In this document: positions 42,837 through 52,199 of the stretch, piece after piece
Position numbering within the stretch: the first letter of the stretch is position 1
Layout: every line of letters starts with the position of its first letter
NCBI GenBank assembly: GCA_016710325.1
Contig: JADJXK010000002.1
Coordinates: 2,852,001-2,916,000, forward strand
DNA length: 64,000 nucleotides
Direction of reading: 5' to 3'
DNA from: Candidatus Leptofilum proximum
Lineage (GTDB): Bacteria > Chloroflexota > Anaerolineae > Promineifilales > Promineifilaceae
Translations under genes and position numbers: made by a program
The notes under the pieces: generated by a model
What the model was told of the DNA's origin: nothing
What the model saw: the letters and a program-made list of their open reading frames with translations, nothing else
Databases searched by the model: none

Positions 42837-43213
42837 AATTCGATGCCTTCTTGCTCAATAACCACTAAAAGCGCTGGCCGTGCTGTAGCAATGTCCACCA
42901 AATTCACCGGAATCTCTGTTGGCAAATCCATAACTGCGCCAATCGCACGGAACGTTTGCTCTGGCGCAATTCCCCAGGCAGCAATATCTACATCAGACCA
43001 TTGGTTAAAACCAGTCTCACGCGCCAATGAACCAAACACAACCACCCGCGTTACCGCAAACTGCTCGCGCAGCAGGGCAGCCGCATGTCGGGCCGCCTGC
43101 CACGCTTTTTCACGACGACGGCGGTTCTCTTCTTTCTCCTGACGTTGACGCTTGAGGGCAGTAGCACGATAAACAGCAACTTTTTCTGGCGTCAAATCTA
43201 GCTGAGTGGGCAT
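42833..43213 (-). CDS. MNT-type nucleotidyltransferase (antitoxin of an MNT-HEPN pair)
   Basis: Protein of 126 aa. A basic coiled N-terminus (KRQRQEKEENRRRREKAWQ) is followed by the minimal nucleotidyltransferase motif VVVFGSLARETGFNQWSDVDIAAWG, with G61, S62 and metal ligands D74, D76. Such MNT proteins usually neutralise HEPN RNases by AMPylation. Its partner immediately downstream is truncated, so it may be an orphan. Confidence 0.82.
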   Translation of the reverse strand: MPTQLDLTPEKVAVYRATALKRQRQEKEENRRRREKAWQAARHAAALLREQFAVTRVVVFGSLARETGFNQWSDVDIAAWGIAPEQTFRAIGAVMDLPTEIPVNLVDIATARPALLVVIEQEGIEL

Positions 43214-43309
43214 TTTCCGACACTCCTATAAAGTTCAACGTAAGATGCATTGATTGTTGCACAGTTGAGCAGATTCGGTCAACGGCCGTTCCCTCGCAAA
43301 AAAAGCCAC

Positions 43310-43372
43310 AGAAAACACAGAGAAAAAAGAGAAAATCTCAAAAATCTCTGTGCTCTCTGTGGCAAATTGCCT
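43310..43372. repeat. stuttering inverted repeat (CACAGAG unit)
   Basis: CACAGAAAACACAGAGAAAA faces CTCTGTGCTCTCTGTGG before the dioxygenase stop. Confidence 0.7.
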
Positions 43373-43373
43373 T

Positions 43374-44216
43374 TTACGTCATGTCCAGGCCAATGTCGAA
43401 GCTGGCCACGTAGCCATCGCTGCCTTCCGCCACGTTGAGCGTCAGCTGCCCGCCGCTCTGCTGGTAGATGCCGTCCTGGCTGTTCAGAATGGTGCGCTGC
43501 CCGGTGCTGGCGTATGGCTCCTGCTGGTACACCTGGTCCGTGTAATCCTCATCGAAAAAGAGCTGCGAGGTGAATTCCACCCCTGCATCATCCAGCGACG
43601 AGCGGATTTTGAAGTGGATATGCACAGCACGGCCGTTGTACCAGCCAGGATAGATGGTGAGGAACTGCGCCTGGCCGTTGGCATCCGTCTCCTGGTAACC
43701 GCGCAGGAACTTCTGCCCCACGGTGTTAAAGCTGCGGTCGTTGGCGTCGGAGTAGATGCCGCGCGCATCACAGTGCCAGATGTCCACAATTGCGCTGGGA
43801 AAAGCGGTGCAGCCCCCGGCCGTAATCTGCGACACGTTAAATGTCAGCAGCAGCGGTGCGCCGTCCACCACCGATCCATTGGTCGGGTCAGAGCGGATGT
43901 CGCTGCGGTTCAGCCGCTCATCGACAAAATACGGCCCCTCAGTGAGCGCCGGGCGCACCACGCAAGTGGGCACCGTGTTGCCGTGAGCGGCGGCCTCTAC
44001 CAGCGTGGCGGTGGGATCGGGGAGAGTGGTTGTGGGGGGAACGGCCGTATTAGCAGCTGCTGTACTGACTGATTGTGTGGGGGTAGAAACGGCCGTTTGC
44101 GCCACTTCCTCTTCTGGACCACAACCCACCAGGGCGGCCAGCCCCACCGCCCCCAACAGTTGAACCGCCTCACGCCGCGTCAAGACACGACCGATCATCA
44201 CATCATCATTATCCAT
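43374..44216 (-). CDS. intradiol-dioxygenase-like lipoprotein with Tat-type signal
   Basis: Protein of 280 aa. N-terminus TRREAVQLLGAVGLAALVGC combines a twin-arginine motif with a lipobox, so export folded and lipid-anchored is likely. A Thr/Ala linker follows, then an intradiol ring-cleavage dioxygenase domain: PALTEGPYFVD, VDIWHCDARGIYSD, QFLTIYPGWYNGRAVHIHFKI; the Tyr/His iron ligands are probably the Y of GIYSD, the Y of YPGWY and the H-I-H pair. GGAGGT lies 7 nt before the ATG at 44216. An extracellular role on aromatic compounds is plausible. Confidence 0.88.
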   Translation of the reverse strand: MDNDDVMIGRVLTRREAVQLLGAVGLAALVGCGPEEEVAQTAVSTPTQSVSTAAANTAVPPTTTLPDPTATLVEAAAHGNTVPTCVVRPALTEGPYFVDERLNRSDIRSDPTNGSVVDGAPLLLTFNVSQITAGGCTAFPSAIVDIWHCDARGIYSDANDRSFNTVGQKFLRGYQETDANGQAQFLTIYPGWYNGRAVHIHFKIRSSLDDAGVEFTSQLFFDEDYTDQVYQQEPYASTGQRTILNSQDGIYQQSGGQLTLNVAEGSDGYVASFDIGLDMT

Positions 44217-44301
44217 CCGGTTTACCTCCATAGGATTCACTTCCATTGAATCGAATGGCCCGATGATAACGCAAGTGGGTTAAGAGAATGTGAAGATGCT
44301 G

Positions 44302-44362
44302 GGTGAAACGTGAAACGTGAAGCGTGACCGCAATTTCACGTTTCACGCTTCACGTTTCACGA
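44302..44362. repeat. GTGAAAC-type stuttering inverted repeat
   Basis: GGTGAAACGTGAAACGTGAA and AGCGTGA face TTTCACGTTTCACGCTTCAC between the dioxygenase start and the M42 stop. Confidence 0.85.
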
Positions 44363-44366
44363 CCAC

Positions 44367-45413
44367 TCACCCCTCAAAATCCCGCACAAACTGCACCAGT
44401 GTATTCAGCATATGGTCAAACACGGCCAGCCGGGCCACTTCATAGCCGTGGCTGTTGGCCCGCACCTGGCCCATGCAGGCAATACGCTGCGCCCCGCCCG
44501 CATAGTACACCAGGCTGGCGTCACTGGCCGCACTCTCGTAAACGACGGGTTGCAGTTCTGTTCCGGCGTCCAGTGCCGCCTGGCACAGCGCCTGCAGCAG
44601 CGGCTGGTCGTAATGCCCCAACCGGTCCTTGCTCCAGATGGCGGGACGGCCGTCCAGCTGCAAATCGGCCTCGGGCGGCATCGGCGCGCCATCCACGCTG
44701 ATGAAGATCTCCGGCTGTTCACGTAGCGCCAGCGATTTAGCCCCGTGCCCGCCCACTTCTTCACTCACGGTAAAGGCAATGACGGTGGGATGGAACGGCC
44801 GTATCCCCTCTCGCTTCATCGTTTCCAGCAGCCGCAGCAGCGCCACCACGCCCATACGGTCGTCAAACGTCCACGCCCCCACCAGCGGATCGGCCGGATC
44901 GCCAAACAGCACCGGACCGCGCCGCTCGCGGATGGGCACCCCGGTGGAGCCGGGCCGCACGCCCGCCGCCTTCAGCTGCGCTGGCGTCAGGCCAGTCATC
45001 ACCCGCACATCATCCCAGGTGACGGCCTGGCTGGCGGCATCGGCCCTGTGTGTTGAACCCATCGACAGCACGCCGACAATGGTTTCCTTGTCACCGAGGA
45101 TTTCCACCGGTCCTTCGCCCAGCTTCCAGGGCATCAGGCCGCCGCTTTTGTTCACTTGCAGGCTGCCATTGCCGTTGATTTTGGTCACGACCAGGCCAAT
45201 TTCATCCATGTGGGCGGCGTATAGGATGAGAGGAGATTGGGGGGAACGGCCGTCCAACCGCACAATGACGTTGCCCATGCCATCCTGCTCATGGGCAATG
45301 TCCCAACCCGTCAACTTCTGGCGCACCACAGCCGCCAGCGCCGCCTCCCGCCCGCTGGGCGAGGCCACCAGTAACTCCGAAAACAACTGCAAAGCCGGAT
45401 GATCGTTTCTCAT
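44367..45413 (-). CDS. M42-family aminopeptidase
   Basis: Cytoplasmic di-metal aminopeptidase of the M42 (PepA/FrvX) family, 348 aa. Metal and catalytic residues are visible: AAHMDEIG (metal His and catalytic Asp), TFDDRMG (bridging Asp), VSEEVGGHGAK (general-base and metal Glu), SVDGAP (metal Asp) and NSHGYEVAR near the C-terminus (metal His). Normally a tetrahedral dodecamer that trims peptides. Confidence 0.95.
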   Translation of the reverse strand: MRNDHPALQLFSELLVASPSGREAALAAVVRQKLTGWDIAHEQDGMGNVIVRLDGRSPQSPLILYAAHMDEIGLVVTKINGNGSLQVNKSGGLMPWKLGEGPVEILGDKETIVGVLSMGSTHRADAASQAVTWDDVRVMTGLTPAQLKAAGVRPGSTGVPIRERRGPVLFGDPADPLVGAWTFDDRMGVVALLRLLETMKREGIRPFHPTVIAFTVSEEVGGHGAKSLALREQPEIFISVDGAPMPPEADLQLDGRPAIWSKDRLGHYDQPLLQALCQAALDAGTELQPVVYESAASDASLVYYAGGAQRIACMGQVRANSHGYEVARLAVFDHMLNTLVQFVRDFEG

Positions 45414-45576
45414 GAATCCGTCCTCCTCAACCTGTAGCCGAGGATTCCAATCCTCGCTTGGCGCGCTAAGAAAGCGCGGCTACAGTTGCAATTGATGACA
45501 TTTGTCGGGGGATTGTAACTGTGAAATCCTCAACCTTCACGTTAAAATGAAACTCAGCACACTGCGATTAATAAAA

Positions 45577-45638
45577 TAGAACGCTGATTTACCTGATTCC
45601 CATGATCAGATCAGGAAGATCAGGGGAATCAGCGTCCT
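45577..45638. repeat. stuttering inverted repeat (GATCAGG/CTGATTC units)
   Basis: GAACGCTGATTTACCTGATTC faces GATCAGGGGAATCAGCGTC; units related by short ~8-bp steps. Lies just before the aminotransferase ribosome site. Confidence 0.7.
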
Positions 45639-45656
45639 ATTATTGAGGAGTTTTTG

Positions 45657-47171
45657 ATGACCCACCTGGCCCAAACTGAACCGAAAACCTATGAACCCGA
45701 TATAATGCAGCAGGCGTACGATGCTTTTATGCGGGCGTATCCCACTTACGCCAGCACCCACCTGCTCGATGAATGGCGACGGACGGAATACGGCCGTCTC
45801 GACACCACGCACCAGATCTACCTCGACTACACCGGCGGCGGCCTCTACGCCGAGAGCCAGCTCGACGCCCACATGGCCATCCTCAAAACCCAGGTGCTGG
45901 GCAACCCCCACTCCGGCAACCCCACCTCCCTGGCCATGACCGACATGGTCGAAGGCACCCGCGCCGCCGTCCTGCGCTACTTCAACGCCGATCCCAGCGA
46001 ATACATTGCCGTCTTCACCATGAACGCCAGCAACGCCCTCAAGCTGGTGGGTGAGGCATATCCGTTTGCCCCCGGCGGCCGCTACCTGCTCACCTACGAC
46101 AACCACAACTCCGTCAACGGCATCCGCGAGTTTGCCCGCAGCAAAGGCGCCGAATTCACCTACGTCCCCCTCACCACGCCGGACTTACGCCTCGACGAAG
46201 CCGCCCTGGATGAACTGCTGGCTGCTGGCGATCCGGCGCAGCACAATCTGTTTGCCTTCCCGGCCCAATCCAACTTCTCCGGCGTCAAACATCCGCTGGA
46301 GTTAGTAAGCCGCGCCCAAAAGCAGGGCTGGGACGTCTGCCTGGATGCCGCCGCCTACGTGCCCACCAGCCGCCTGGACCTCAGCCAGGTGAAGCCAGAG
46401 TTTGTCAGCCTCTCGTTTTACAAGATGTTTGGTTACCCCACCGGGCTGGGCGCGCTGCTCATTCGCAAGTCGGTGCTGGGTAAGCTGCACCGCCCCTGGT
46501 TTGCCGGTGGCACGGTGAACTTTGCCAGTGTACAGGCAGGCGGCCATTACCTGGCCCCCAACGAAGCAGCCTTTGAAGACGGCACGGTCAATTACCTCAA
46601 CATCCCGGCCGTCCAGATTGGTCTGGCGCACCTGCAAAAGGTGGGCATGGAAACGATTGGTGAGCGCGTGCGCTGTCTTACCGGCTGGTTGATTGAACAG
46701 CTGCTGGGGTTGGTGCATGGGAACGGCCGTCCCATGATCCGCCTCTACGGCCCCACCACCACCCACATGCGCGGCGGCACCATCACGCTCAACTTCTACG
46801 ATCCCGACGGCCACCTGCTGGATTACCGCCGCATCGAAGAGCTGGCCAACGCGCAGGGCATCTCCCTGCGCACCGGCTGTTTCTGCAACCCCGGTGCAGG
46901 CGAAATGGCCGAAGGACTTACCCGCGAAGACATGCTCGCCGGTCTCGCTGAGTCTGAAGATATGACCCTGCCCCGCTTCATGCAGCTCATCCAGCATCGC
47001 GGCAACAAAAGCGCTGGGGCCATTCGCATCTCCGTCGGCCTGGCCACCAACTTTGTCGATGTGTACCGCTTCATGCAGTTTGCCGCCAGCTTCCGCAACA
47101 AAACCAACCTGAACATCGGCCAGGTCACCTTCGACATCGCCTCCTGCCGCGTCATCCGCGACGGGAGTTAG
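45657..47171 (+). CDS. class V aminotransferase-fold PLP enzyme (MOCOS/desulfurase-like)
   Basis: Protein of 504 aa, fold-type I PLP enzyme. The likely PLP lysine is K256 in SLSFYKMFGYPTGLGAL, the context found in molybdenum-cofactor sulfurase N-terminal domains and related cysteine-desulfurase-like proteins. Another family feature is the C-terminal LRTGCFCNPGAGE loop, which carries the candidate sulfur-accepting Cys. GAGGAG 6 nt upstream of the ATG. The precise substrate cannot be fixed; no molybdoenzyme gene is nearby. Confidence 0.88.
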   Translation: MTHLAQTEPKTYEPDIMQQAYDAFMRAYPTYASTHLLDEWRRTEYGRLDTTHQIYLDYTGGGLYAESQLDAHMAILKTQVLGNPHSGNPTSLAMTDMVEGTRAAVLRYFNADPSEYIAVFTMNASNALKLVGEAYPFAPGGRYLLTYDNHNSVNGIREFARSKGAEFTYVPLTTPDLRLDEAALDELLAAGDPAQHNLFAFPAQSNFSGVKHPLELVSRAQKQGWDVCLDAAAYVPTSRLDLSQVKPEFVSLSFYKMFGYPTGLGALLIRKSVLGKLHRPWFAGGTVNFASVQAGGHYLAPNEAAFEDGTVNYLNIPAVQIGLAHLQKVGMETIGERVRCLTGWLIEQLLGLVHGNGRPMIRLYGPTTTHMRGGTITLNFYDPDGHLLDYRRIEELANAQGISLRTGCFCNPGAGEMAEGLTREDMLAGLAESEDMTLPRFMQLIQHRGNKSAGAIRISVGLATNFVDVYRFMQFAASFRNKTNLNIGQVTFDIASCRVIRDGS

Positions 47172-47211
47172 AGGGAGGTAAACGGTGAGCGGTTTTCGGT
47201 AATCGGTGAGG

Positions 47212-47266
47212 GATCTTCTCGTTCCACGCTCGGCGTGGAATGAAGATCGGGACGCTCCCGCGTCCC
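47212..47266. repeat. two adjacent hairpins
   Basis: GATCTTC...TTCCACGC / GCGTGGAA...GAAGATC (47212-47248) and GGGACGC-TCCC-GCGTCCC (47249-47266). Short interspersed hairpins of the host type. Confidence 0.6.
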
Positions 47267-47271
47267 CAGGC

Positions 47272-47307
47272 AAAAAAAGAGGCGGCTGCTCAACAAGCAA
47301 CCGCCTC
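47272..47307 (-). terminator. Rho-independent terminator of the S8 protease gene
   Basis: On the minus strand a GAGGCGG-x-TGCT type stem (47279-47307) is followed by seven T residues (complement of 47272-47278). Confidence 0.85.
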
Positions 47308-47352
47308 GCTTATTTTCATTCCGTAGGGGCGGTTCGCGAACCGCCCTACACT

Positions 47353-49017
47353 TTATTCTTCAAACGGGGCCAGGCCAACCCAGGAGTAGCCACCTACCCA
47401 CGAGTAACCGCCCACCCACGAGTAGCCGCCAACCCAGGAGTAACCACCGACCCAGGAATAGCCGCCAACCCACGAGTAACCGCTCTGCCAGATATCTTCC
47501 GGCGTCCATTCATCCCAATCGGTGTTGCCCACCCAGGAGTAACCACCAACCCAGCTGTAGCCGCCGACCCAGGAGTAGCCACCGACCCACGAGTAACCAC
47601 CGACCCAGGAGTAGCCACCAACCCAGGAGTAGCCTTCAGTGCCAGCTAGCGGTTCACCGTTTTCATCCACCAGCATGAACTGGCCGTCACGGTAGACCAC
47701 GGGGCCGACGTAGGGTTCGCCAGGAATCATGCCAGCGTTGGCTTCACCCTCGGCGGGGTTGAATACGGCGTCCGGCGCCCATACGCGCCCGGCGCCCTGC
47801 TGGAAGATGCTCCAGGTTAGCGTGCCGTCTTCATATGCCGCAGGCCGTGCCGAGGCCATGAGAGCGAACTTAACCTGGCTGGGCGTCATTTCCGGATTTT
47901 CATCCAGCATCAGCGCGATCAGACCGGAGGTAACGGCCGTTGACGAGGAAGTCCCCGCAATTTCATAGTAGTTGCCTGATACCCGGGCGTCCCGGTTGGC
48001 CTTAGCCCAGGTGGAGTTGTTCGGCGCTGTGGTAAGCATGTGCGCCCCAGGAGCAATGACCTCTGGTTTAACAAACCCAACTTCGGTGGGACCAGCGCCG
48101 CTGAACGGGGTCACATAATCGTCGGTAGGATCATCCGGCGTAAAGTTGTCGGTGAAAGCACCCACCGTAATAACAAACGGATCGTTGCCAGGGGCGGCAA
48201 TGGTCATGGGTTCTGGACCTTCGTTACCGGCGGCGGCCACCACCACAATACCGGCCTCCCACAGCGTCTCAACGGCCTGGTTGATGGGGTCGGCCCAATA
48301 TGGGCTGCTAATGCCACCCAACAGCGACAGGTTGACCACGCGAATGTTGTAGCGCTCTTTGTTGGCCAGGATCCAGTTCAACCCTTCGATGATGTCGGTG
48401 TAGGTGCCCTTACCTTCAGCATCCAGTGCCCGCACATCAATGAACTGCACTTTCGGGGCCACGCCTATGTAACCATCAGTGTCCCGGGTGTCGTTACCAA
48501 TCAAACTGGCCATCATAGTGCCATGACCGTGCGGGTCGCGTACTCTGGTGCCATTGTCCAGAGCATCGTACTGGGCGGCTATGCGGCGTACGTTCCAGGT
48601 ATCGAGGGCGATACCTGTATCGACGATGGCCACGCCAATGCGGTTGCCGTACACGCGCTCATCCCACACGTCGTCCACCCCCATGGCATCCGGGAAGGTG
48701 GCATCGAGCCGCTTAACACGCCGGGAGGCGTTAATGCCAGCGACGCTGGCTGCTTCATCCTGGTGCAGGGCTACGGTCCGTGTGTCAGCCGCTACGGCCG
48801 TTAGCACATGCTGGGGAAAGGTGGCAGAGACGGCATTGATGATGTCCAATTGTTCATTGAGCACACCACCATAGGACTCAACGACTGCTGCAGCCGTTTC
48901 CACACTGTCGGCCTGGACGAGAACAGCAACAGAGTTTGTTCCGCCAGCAACAAATGGAACAGCCAGCAGCGCAGTCAACAAAAATAACAAGGCTGCAAGT
49001 AAAAATTTGTGCTTCAT
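47353..49017 (-). CDS. secreted S8 (subtilisin-like) protease with twelve GYSWVG repeats
   Basis: Protein of 554 aa. Signal peptide ~1-26, inhibitor-I9-like prodomain ~28-100, subtilase domain with catalytic D133 (VAIVDTGIA), H165 (DPHGHGTMMASL), oxyanion Asn in AAAGNEG and S357 (AGTSSSTAVTSG). After ~residue 420 comes a short acidic region, then six GYSWVG hexapeptides (462-497), a 15-residue spacer (NTDWDEWTPEDIWQS) and six more (513-548), ending LAPFEE. A strong ribosome site (GGGGAG) precedes the ATG at 49017; the longer frame is untranslated leader. The tail resembles the repeats of the 72-aa protein at 52200. Confidence 0.93.
   Translation of the reverse strand: MKHKFLLAALLFLLTALLAVPFVAGGTNSVAVLVQADSVETAAAVVESYGGVLNEQLDIINAVSATFPQHVLTAVAADTRTVALHQDEAASVAGINASRRVKRLDATFPDAMGVDDVWDERVYGNRIGVAIVDTGIALDTWNVRRIAAQYDALDNGTRVRDPHGHGTMMASLIGNDTRDTDGYIGVAPKVQFIDVRALDAEGKGTYTDIIEGLNWILANKERYNIRVVNLSLLGGISSPYWADPINQAVETLWEAGIVVVAAAGNEGPEPMTIAAPGNDPFVITVGAFTDNFTPDDPTDDYVTPFSGAGPTEVGFVKPEVIAPGAHMLTTAPNNSTWAKANRDARVSGNYYEIAGTSSSTAVTSGLIALMLDENPEMTPSQVKFALMASARPAAYEDGTLTWSIFQQGAGRVWAPDAVFNPAEGEANAGMIPGEPYVGPVVYRDGQFMLVDENGEPLAGTEGYSWVGGYSWVGGYSWVGGYSWVGGYSWVGGYSWVGNTDWDEWTPEDIWQSGYSWVGGYSWVGGYSWVGGYSWVGGYSWVGGYSWVGLAPFEE
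47374..47634. repeat. coding 18-bp tandem repeats (two blocks of six)
   Basis: 18-bp units encoding GYSWVG at 47527-47634 and 47374-47481, with synonymous variation between units. Not a CRISPR array: units are contiguous and in frame. Confidence 0.95.
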
Positions 49018-49238
49018 GATTGACTCCCCTTGTGCAAACAGCATTTTGGTTTGGCTCCTAACTCTTAAAAAGAGATGCCGTTTACATACTACTTGGTTGC
49101 CTGAAAGGACTTTTGGCCCTTCAAACAATGGCTGGGAGGAGGTGTCTCTATCAAAACTGAGTTCACTTCCTATTTAACCATAAATTATTAGTAAAACAGG
49201 CGCTGAACTCAATAGGAAAAAAAGGTTGTTGACCGGCT

Positions 49239-50804
49239 TCACGCTGCGTTCACGGCATGCTGCGGCCGTTTTTGCCCGCTGGGTTTACTGGCGTTCGTCT
49301 GGATGTAGGGCGCGTGGGGCAGCACCGGCAGACGGGCAGTGAAGCAGCTGCCCTGGCCCTCTGTGCTGGTCACTTCAATGTGCCCATCGTGGGCTTCTAC
49401 CAATGCCTTGGTGATGGCCAATCCCAGGCCTGTGCCCGCAGCCAGCTTGCGGTGAGACACCACCCGGTGGAAACGGTCGAACACGTAAGGCAGATCTTCG
49501 GCGGGGATACCAAATCCGGAATCTTGCACCTGCAAAATCAGCAGATGGTCTTGCGTGGTGAAGGTTACCGCAACACGGCCGTTTGCTGGCGTGTATTTGA
49601 TGGCGTTGGTGATGAGGTTGTTGAGGATACGCTCCATGTGGTTCTGATCAGCATGGATGAATATACGCCGGTCAAGGCCGGATACCGTTAGTTCAATTGA
49701 CTTGCTTTCTGCCTGGACCTGAACCATGTTTAAGACCCGCTCGGCCACAGAAGTGAAATCAAACACCACTTTTTCCATCGTAACCTGGCCATCGGCTTTT
49801 AGCTTTTCCAGGTCCAGGATATTGTTCACGATGTTTGTCAGAGTCTCCTGGTTGTGCAAAACGGCGTCAATCATGTGAGGCTTCTGCTGGATAATTTGCG
49901 GAAACTCTTTGAGCATACTGGCATACATGCTGATGCTGGTGAGCGGTGACTTCATATCGTGGGTTAAAACAGCCAGAAACGCATCCTTTTCCTGCATCGC
50001 CTTTTGCAGTTCGTCGGTCCGCTGGGCCACAATGGTTTCCAGGTTGTCCATGTGCGCCTTCATCTGGCTCACATACAATCGAAAAGCGTAAGCAGAGAGG
50101 ACAATGGGCATAAAGAAAATGGTGATCCCGGTAGCCCCAAACCGCTCCACTGCCAGGGCGAGTGCTCCACCACCAACAGCTAAAATCATGATGTTAATGG
50201 GGGCTGCCCACAAATTTTCCTTCCACATGACCATAGGGCTGACCTTTGGCCCCTGCTTCAGGCGAATGATGACCAGCACCATGGCAAAGTTGAGCTGATC
50301 ATAGAGAACGGCCGTCACAATCCACGGCAGCATTTGCCCGATCAATGTATTGGCGTCCAGCCGCTGCTGCAAGCTGAGAAAAACCACGCCAGCCAGGTAA
50401 ATGGCAATGCTGTGCATGCCGGCATTAAAGCCCAACGGTTCCCAATTCCCTCTCCAGGAAGTGCGAGAGCCAATTTTCATGAACCAAAGCGCCAGGGTGC
50501 AAACGGCGGCGGCCACAGCGGCAGCTCCAGGACCAAACAGGGGGATAAGCGCAAGGCTAACGGCCGTACCAACTTCAAAGCCGATACCACGGTCCGGCGT
50601 GTTAATAATGGTAGTGGTCAGCTCCGAAAAAGCGGCCAGCGCCAGGATCAGAAGAAAAACCGACTTGGGATTAAATTGGGGAAACTGGATTAAACCAACC
50701 ACAACGAGGCCCAATCCCGCAAAGGTAATGACCAGCAAGTACAAAAAATAGGGTTGGTGGAACCTTGTCTTATTCACAGTTATTACTTTTTCTCGTTTGG
50801 GCAA
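49239..50804 (-). CDS. membrane-bound sensor histidine kinase
   Basis: Protein of ~521 aa. The N-terminal ~240 residues form about eight TM helices (no recognised ligand domain), then a short coiled segment (QMKAHMDNLETIVAQRTDELQKAMQ) leads to HisKA with phospho-acceptor His in LTHDMKSPLTSISM. The HATPase_c boxes are intact: N (NNLITNAIKYT), G1 (DSGFGIP), F (YVFDRF) and G2 (GTGLGLAI). Start uncertain: TTG at 50804 or GTG nine codons on; neither has a strong ribosome site. No response regulator lies nearby. Confidence 0.88.
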   Translation of the reverse strand: MPKREKVITVNKTRFHQPYFLYLLVITFAGLGLVVVGLIQFPQFNPKSVFLLILALAAFSELTTTIINTPDRGIGFEVGTAVSLALIPLFGPGAAAVAAAVCTLALWFMKIGSRTSWRGNWEPLGFNAGMHSIAIYLAGVVFLSLQQRLDANTLIGQMLPWIVTAVLYDQLNFAMVLVIIRLKQGPKVSPMVMWKENLWAAPINIMILAVGGGALALAVERFGATGITIFFMPIVLSAYAFRLYVSQMKAHMDNLETIVAQRTDELQKAMQEKDAFLAVLTHDMKSPLTSISMYASMLKEFPQIIQQKPHMIDAVLHNQETLTNIVNNILDLEKLKADGQVTMEKVVFDFTSVAERVLNMVQVQAESKSIELTVSGLDRRIFIHADQNHMERILNNLITNAIKYTPANGRVAVTFTTQDHLLILQVQDSGFGIPAEDLPYVFDRFHRVVSHRKLAAGTGLGLAITKALVEAHDGHIEVTSTEGQGSCFTARLPVLPHAPYIQTNASKPSGQKRPQHAVNAA

Positions 50805-50968
50805 TTTGACAAAGTTGAGCAGACTACGGTTTTTGGCAAAGTGCAGGCCATCTCAGAAGTTTTCAATTCAGTCTAAAAGATAAAACAGCTACCTGTAAAG
50901 TCTTGCTTTAGTACCAGTGAACTGCCCACAAGTACTGCCGCTGAAGTTAATGCATCGCCCACACCGCT

Positions 50969-52111
50969 TTATTTTTCAGAGAAGATTTGAGCCAGGGCCG
51001 CGTCTATGGTTTCGTCAACGGCCGTTTCCGGATCATCTGGCGCGCTGATGGCTGGTTCAAAACCAATGCCCTGATAAGACACGCCGTTCGGCGTGTGCCA
51101 GTAGCCAATAGTGTACTCAAACAGATAGTCATCCTTTAAAGGAACGGTATTCTGAATCGTGCCTTTGCCAAATGTGGTAGACCCAATCGTTGTGCCCCGG
51201 CCAGTTTCTTGGATCGTGGCGGCCACTGTTTCCGCTGCCGAATAAGTGAACTCGTTCACCAACACGTACAGGGGAACGGTAGGAGCCATCGCCTCACCTG
51301 TGGCCGAAAAGAGCCGCGTTTCATCATCCTTGAGGGTCACTTCGAATAACGCCCCTTCCTCAATAAAGTGACTCAAAACATCTTGCGCCACCGTCATAGA
51401 GCCGCCGCCATTAAACCGCACATCCCAAATAATGGCCGGTGGGTTGGTTGCCAAAACGGCCGTCAACGCTTCTTCGAACAGCTCAGGTACATTGGTGGTA
51501 AAAGTGTACTGCGCAATATAGCCCACACCATTGTCTAAAATCTCCCACTCTAGTGCGACTCTTTCTACACGAACAGGGGCAAAGTTCAAGATCTCACCAT
51601 CGCGTTCAATCACCAGGTGAGCAGGCTCACCTACCGGGCCACGGAAAAGGAGCGCTGAACCCGTAACGGTGGTGGCCGCGTTTACCGGGATGCCATCAAT
51701 AGAAAGTAGAATATCCCCTACGCGTACACCTGCATTATCGGCCGTACTGCCTTCCACAACCGTTTCAATATACATCTGACCCGCTTCGTTAATATTCGGC
51801 ACCAAACCGATCACGCCTGTTTCTCCCGCCATATCAGCGGCGAACTTAAGGGAGCTGGGCGGCGGAATCACGACGGCAAACGGATCATCTACAATGCCCA
51901 ACATTCCTTGAACGGCCGCAAAAGAGAGCTCCTCCTCACTGGGAACTTCACCCGGAAAATCACGCTGAATAATCTGTCTTACCTGGTCTTCCAGGGTAGT
52001 TTGCCGGGAGATCAACTGGCTGCGTAAGGTCCAGCCAATGACAAGCCAGATGACGGAGATAAGTACAAAGTAACCAGCCTGCTTCAGGCTTTCACGCGAA
52101 AGATTTTTCAT
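50969..52111 (-). CDS. membrane-anchored S41 (C-terminal processing) protease with PDZ
   Basis: Protein of 380 aa. One N-terminal TM (~12-30), a PDZ domain (~95-180, VVEGSTADNAGVRVGDILLSIDG) and a peptidase S41 domain with catalytic Ser291 (NEFTYSAAET) and Lys316 (GSTTFGKGTIQ). CtpA-type enzymes cleave C-terminal regions of exported proteins. It lies between the hexapeptide-tailed S8 protease and the small hexapeptide protein, so C-terminal repeat tails are natural candidate substrates. This is inference from context. Confidence 0.93.
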   Translation of the reverse strand: MKNLSRESLKQAGYFVLISVIWLVIGWTLRSQLISRQTTLEDQVRQIIQRDFPGEVPSEEELSFAAVQGMLGIVDDPFAVVIPPPSSLKFAADMAGETGVIGLVPNINEAGQMYIETVVEGSTADNAGVRVGDILLSIDGIPVNAATTVTGSALLFRGPVGEPAHLVIERDGEILNFAPVRVERVALEWEILDNGVGYIAQYTFTTNVPELFEEALTAVLATNPPAIIWDVRFNGGGSMTVAQDVLSHFIEEGALFEVTLKDDETRLFSATGEAMAPTVPLYVLVNEFTYSAAETVAATIQETGRGTTIGSTTFGKGTIQNTVPLKDDYLFEYTIGYWHTPNGVSYQGIGFEPAISAPDDPETAVDETIDAALAQIFSEK

Positions 52112-52126
52112 AGATACTTCCTGTCA

Positions 52127-52163
52127 GAAAAAAACGGCTGCGCGAACTTTGCACAGCCGTTTT
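52127..52163 (-). terminator. Rho-independent terminator of the small repeat-protein gene
   Basis: On the minus strand AAAACGGCTGTGC pairs with GCGCAGCCGTTTT (one mismatch/wobble), followed by a T run. It separates the 72-aa gene from the S41 gene, so the small gene forms its own transcript. Confidence 0.88.
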
Positions 52164-52199
52164 GATATTAGGCCAATTTGTTCAGTTAATTAAAAAGGA

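Noticed and set aside
47374..47634. Evenly spaced 18-bp repeats that look like a CRISPR or minisatellite array
   Set aside because: Units are contiguous without spacers and encode GYSWVG in frame within an intact protease; no cas genes nearby.
47206..47649. Plus-strand frame rich in NPGVAT/DPGVTT-like repeats
   Set aside because: It is the antisense of the protease hexapeptide repeats; no ribosome site and it starts in an intergenic hairpin.
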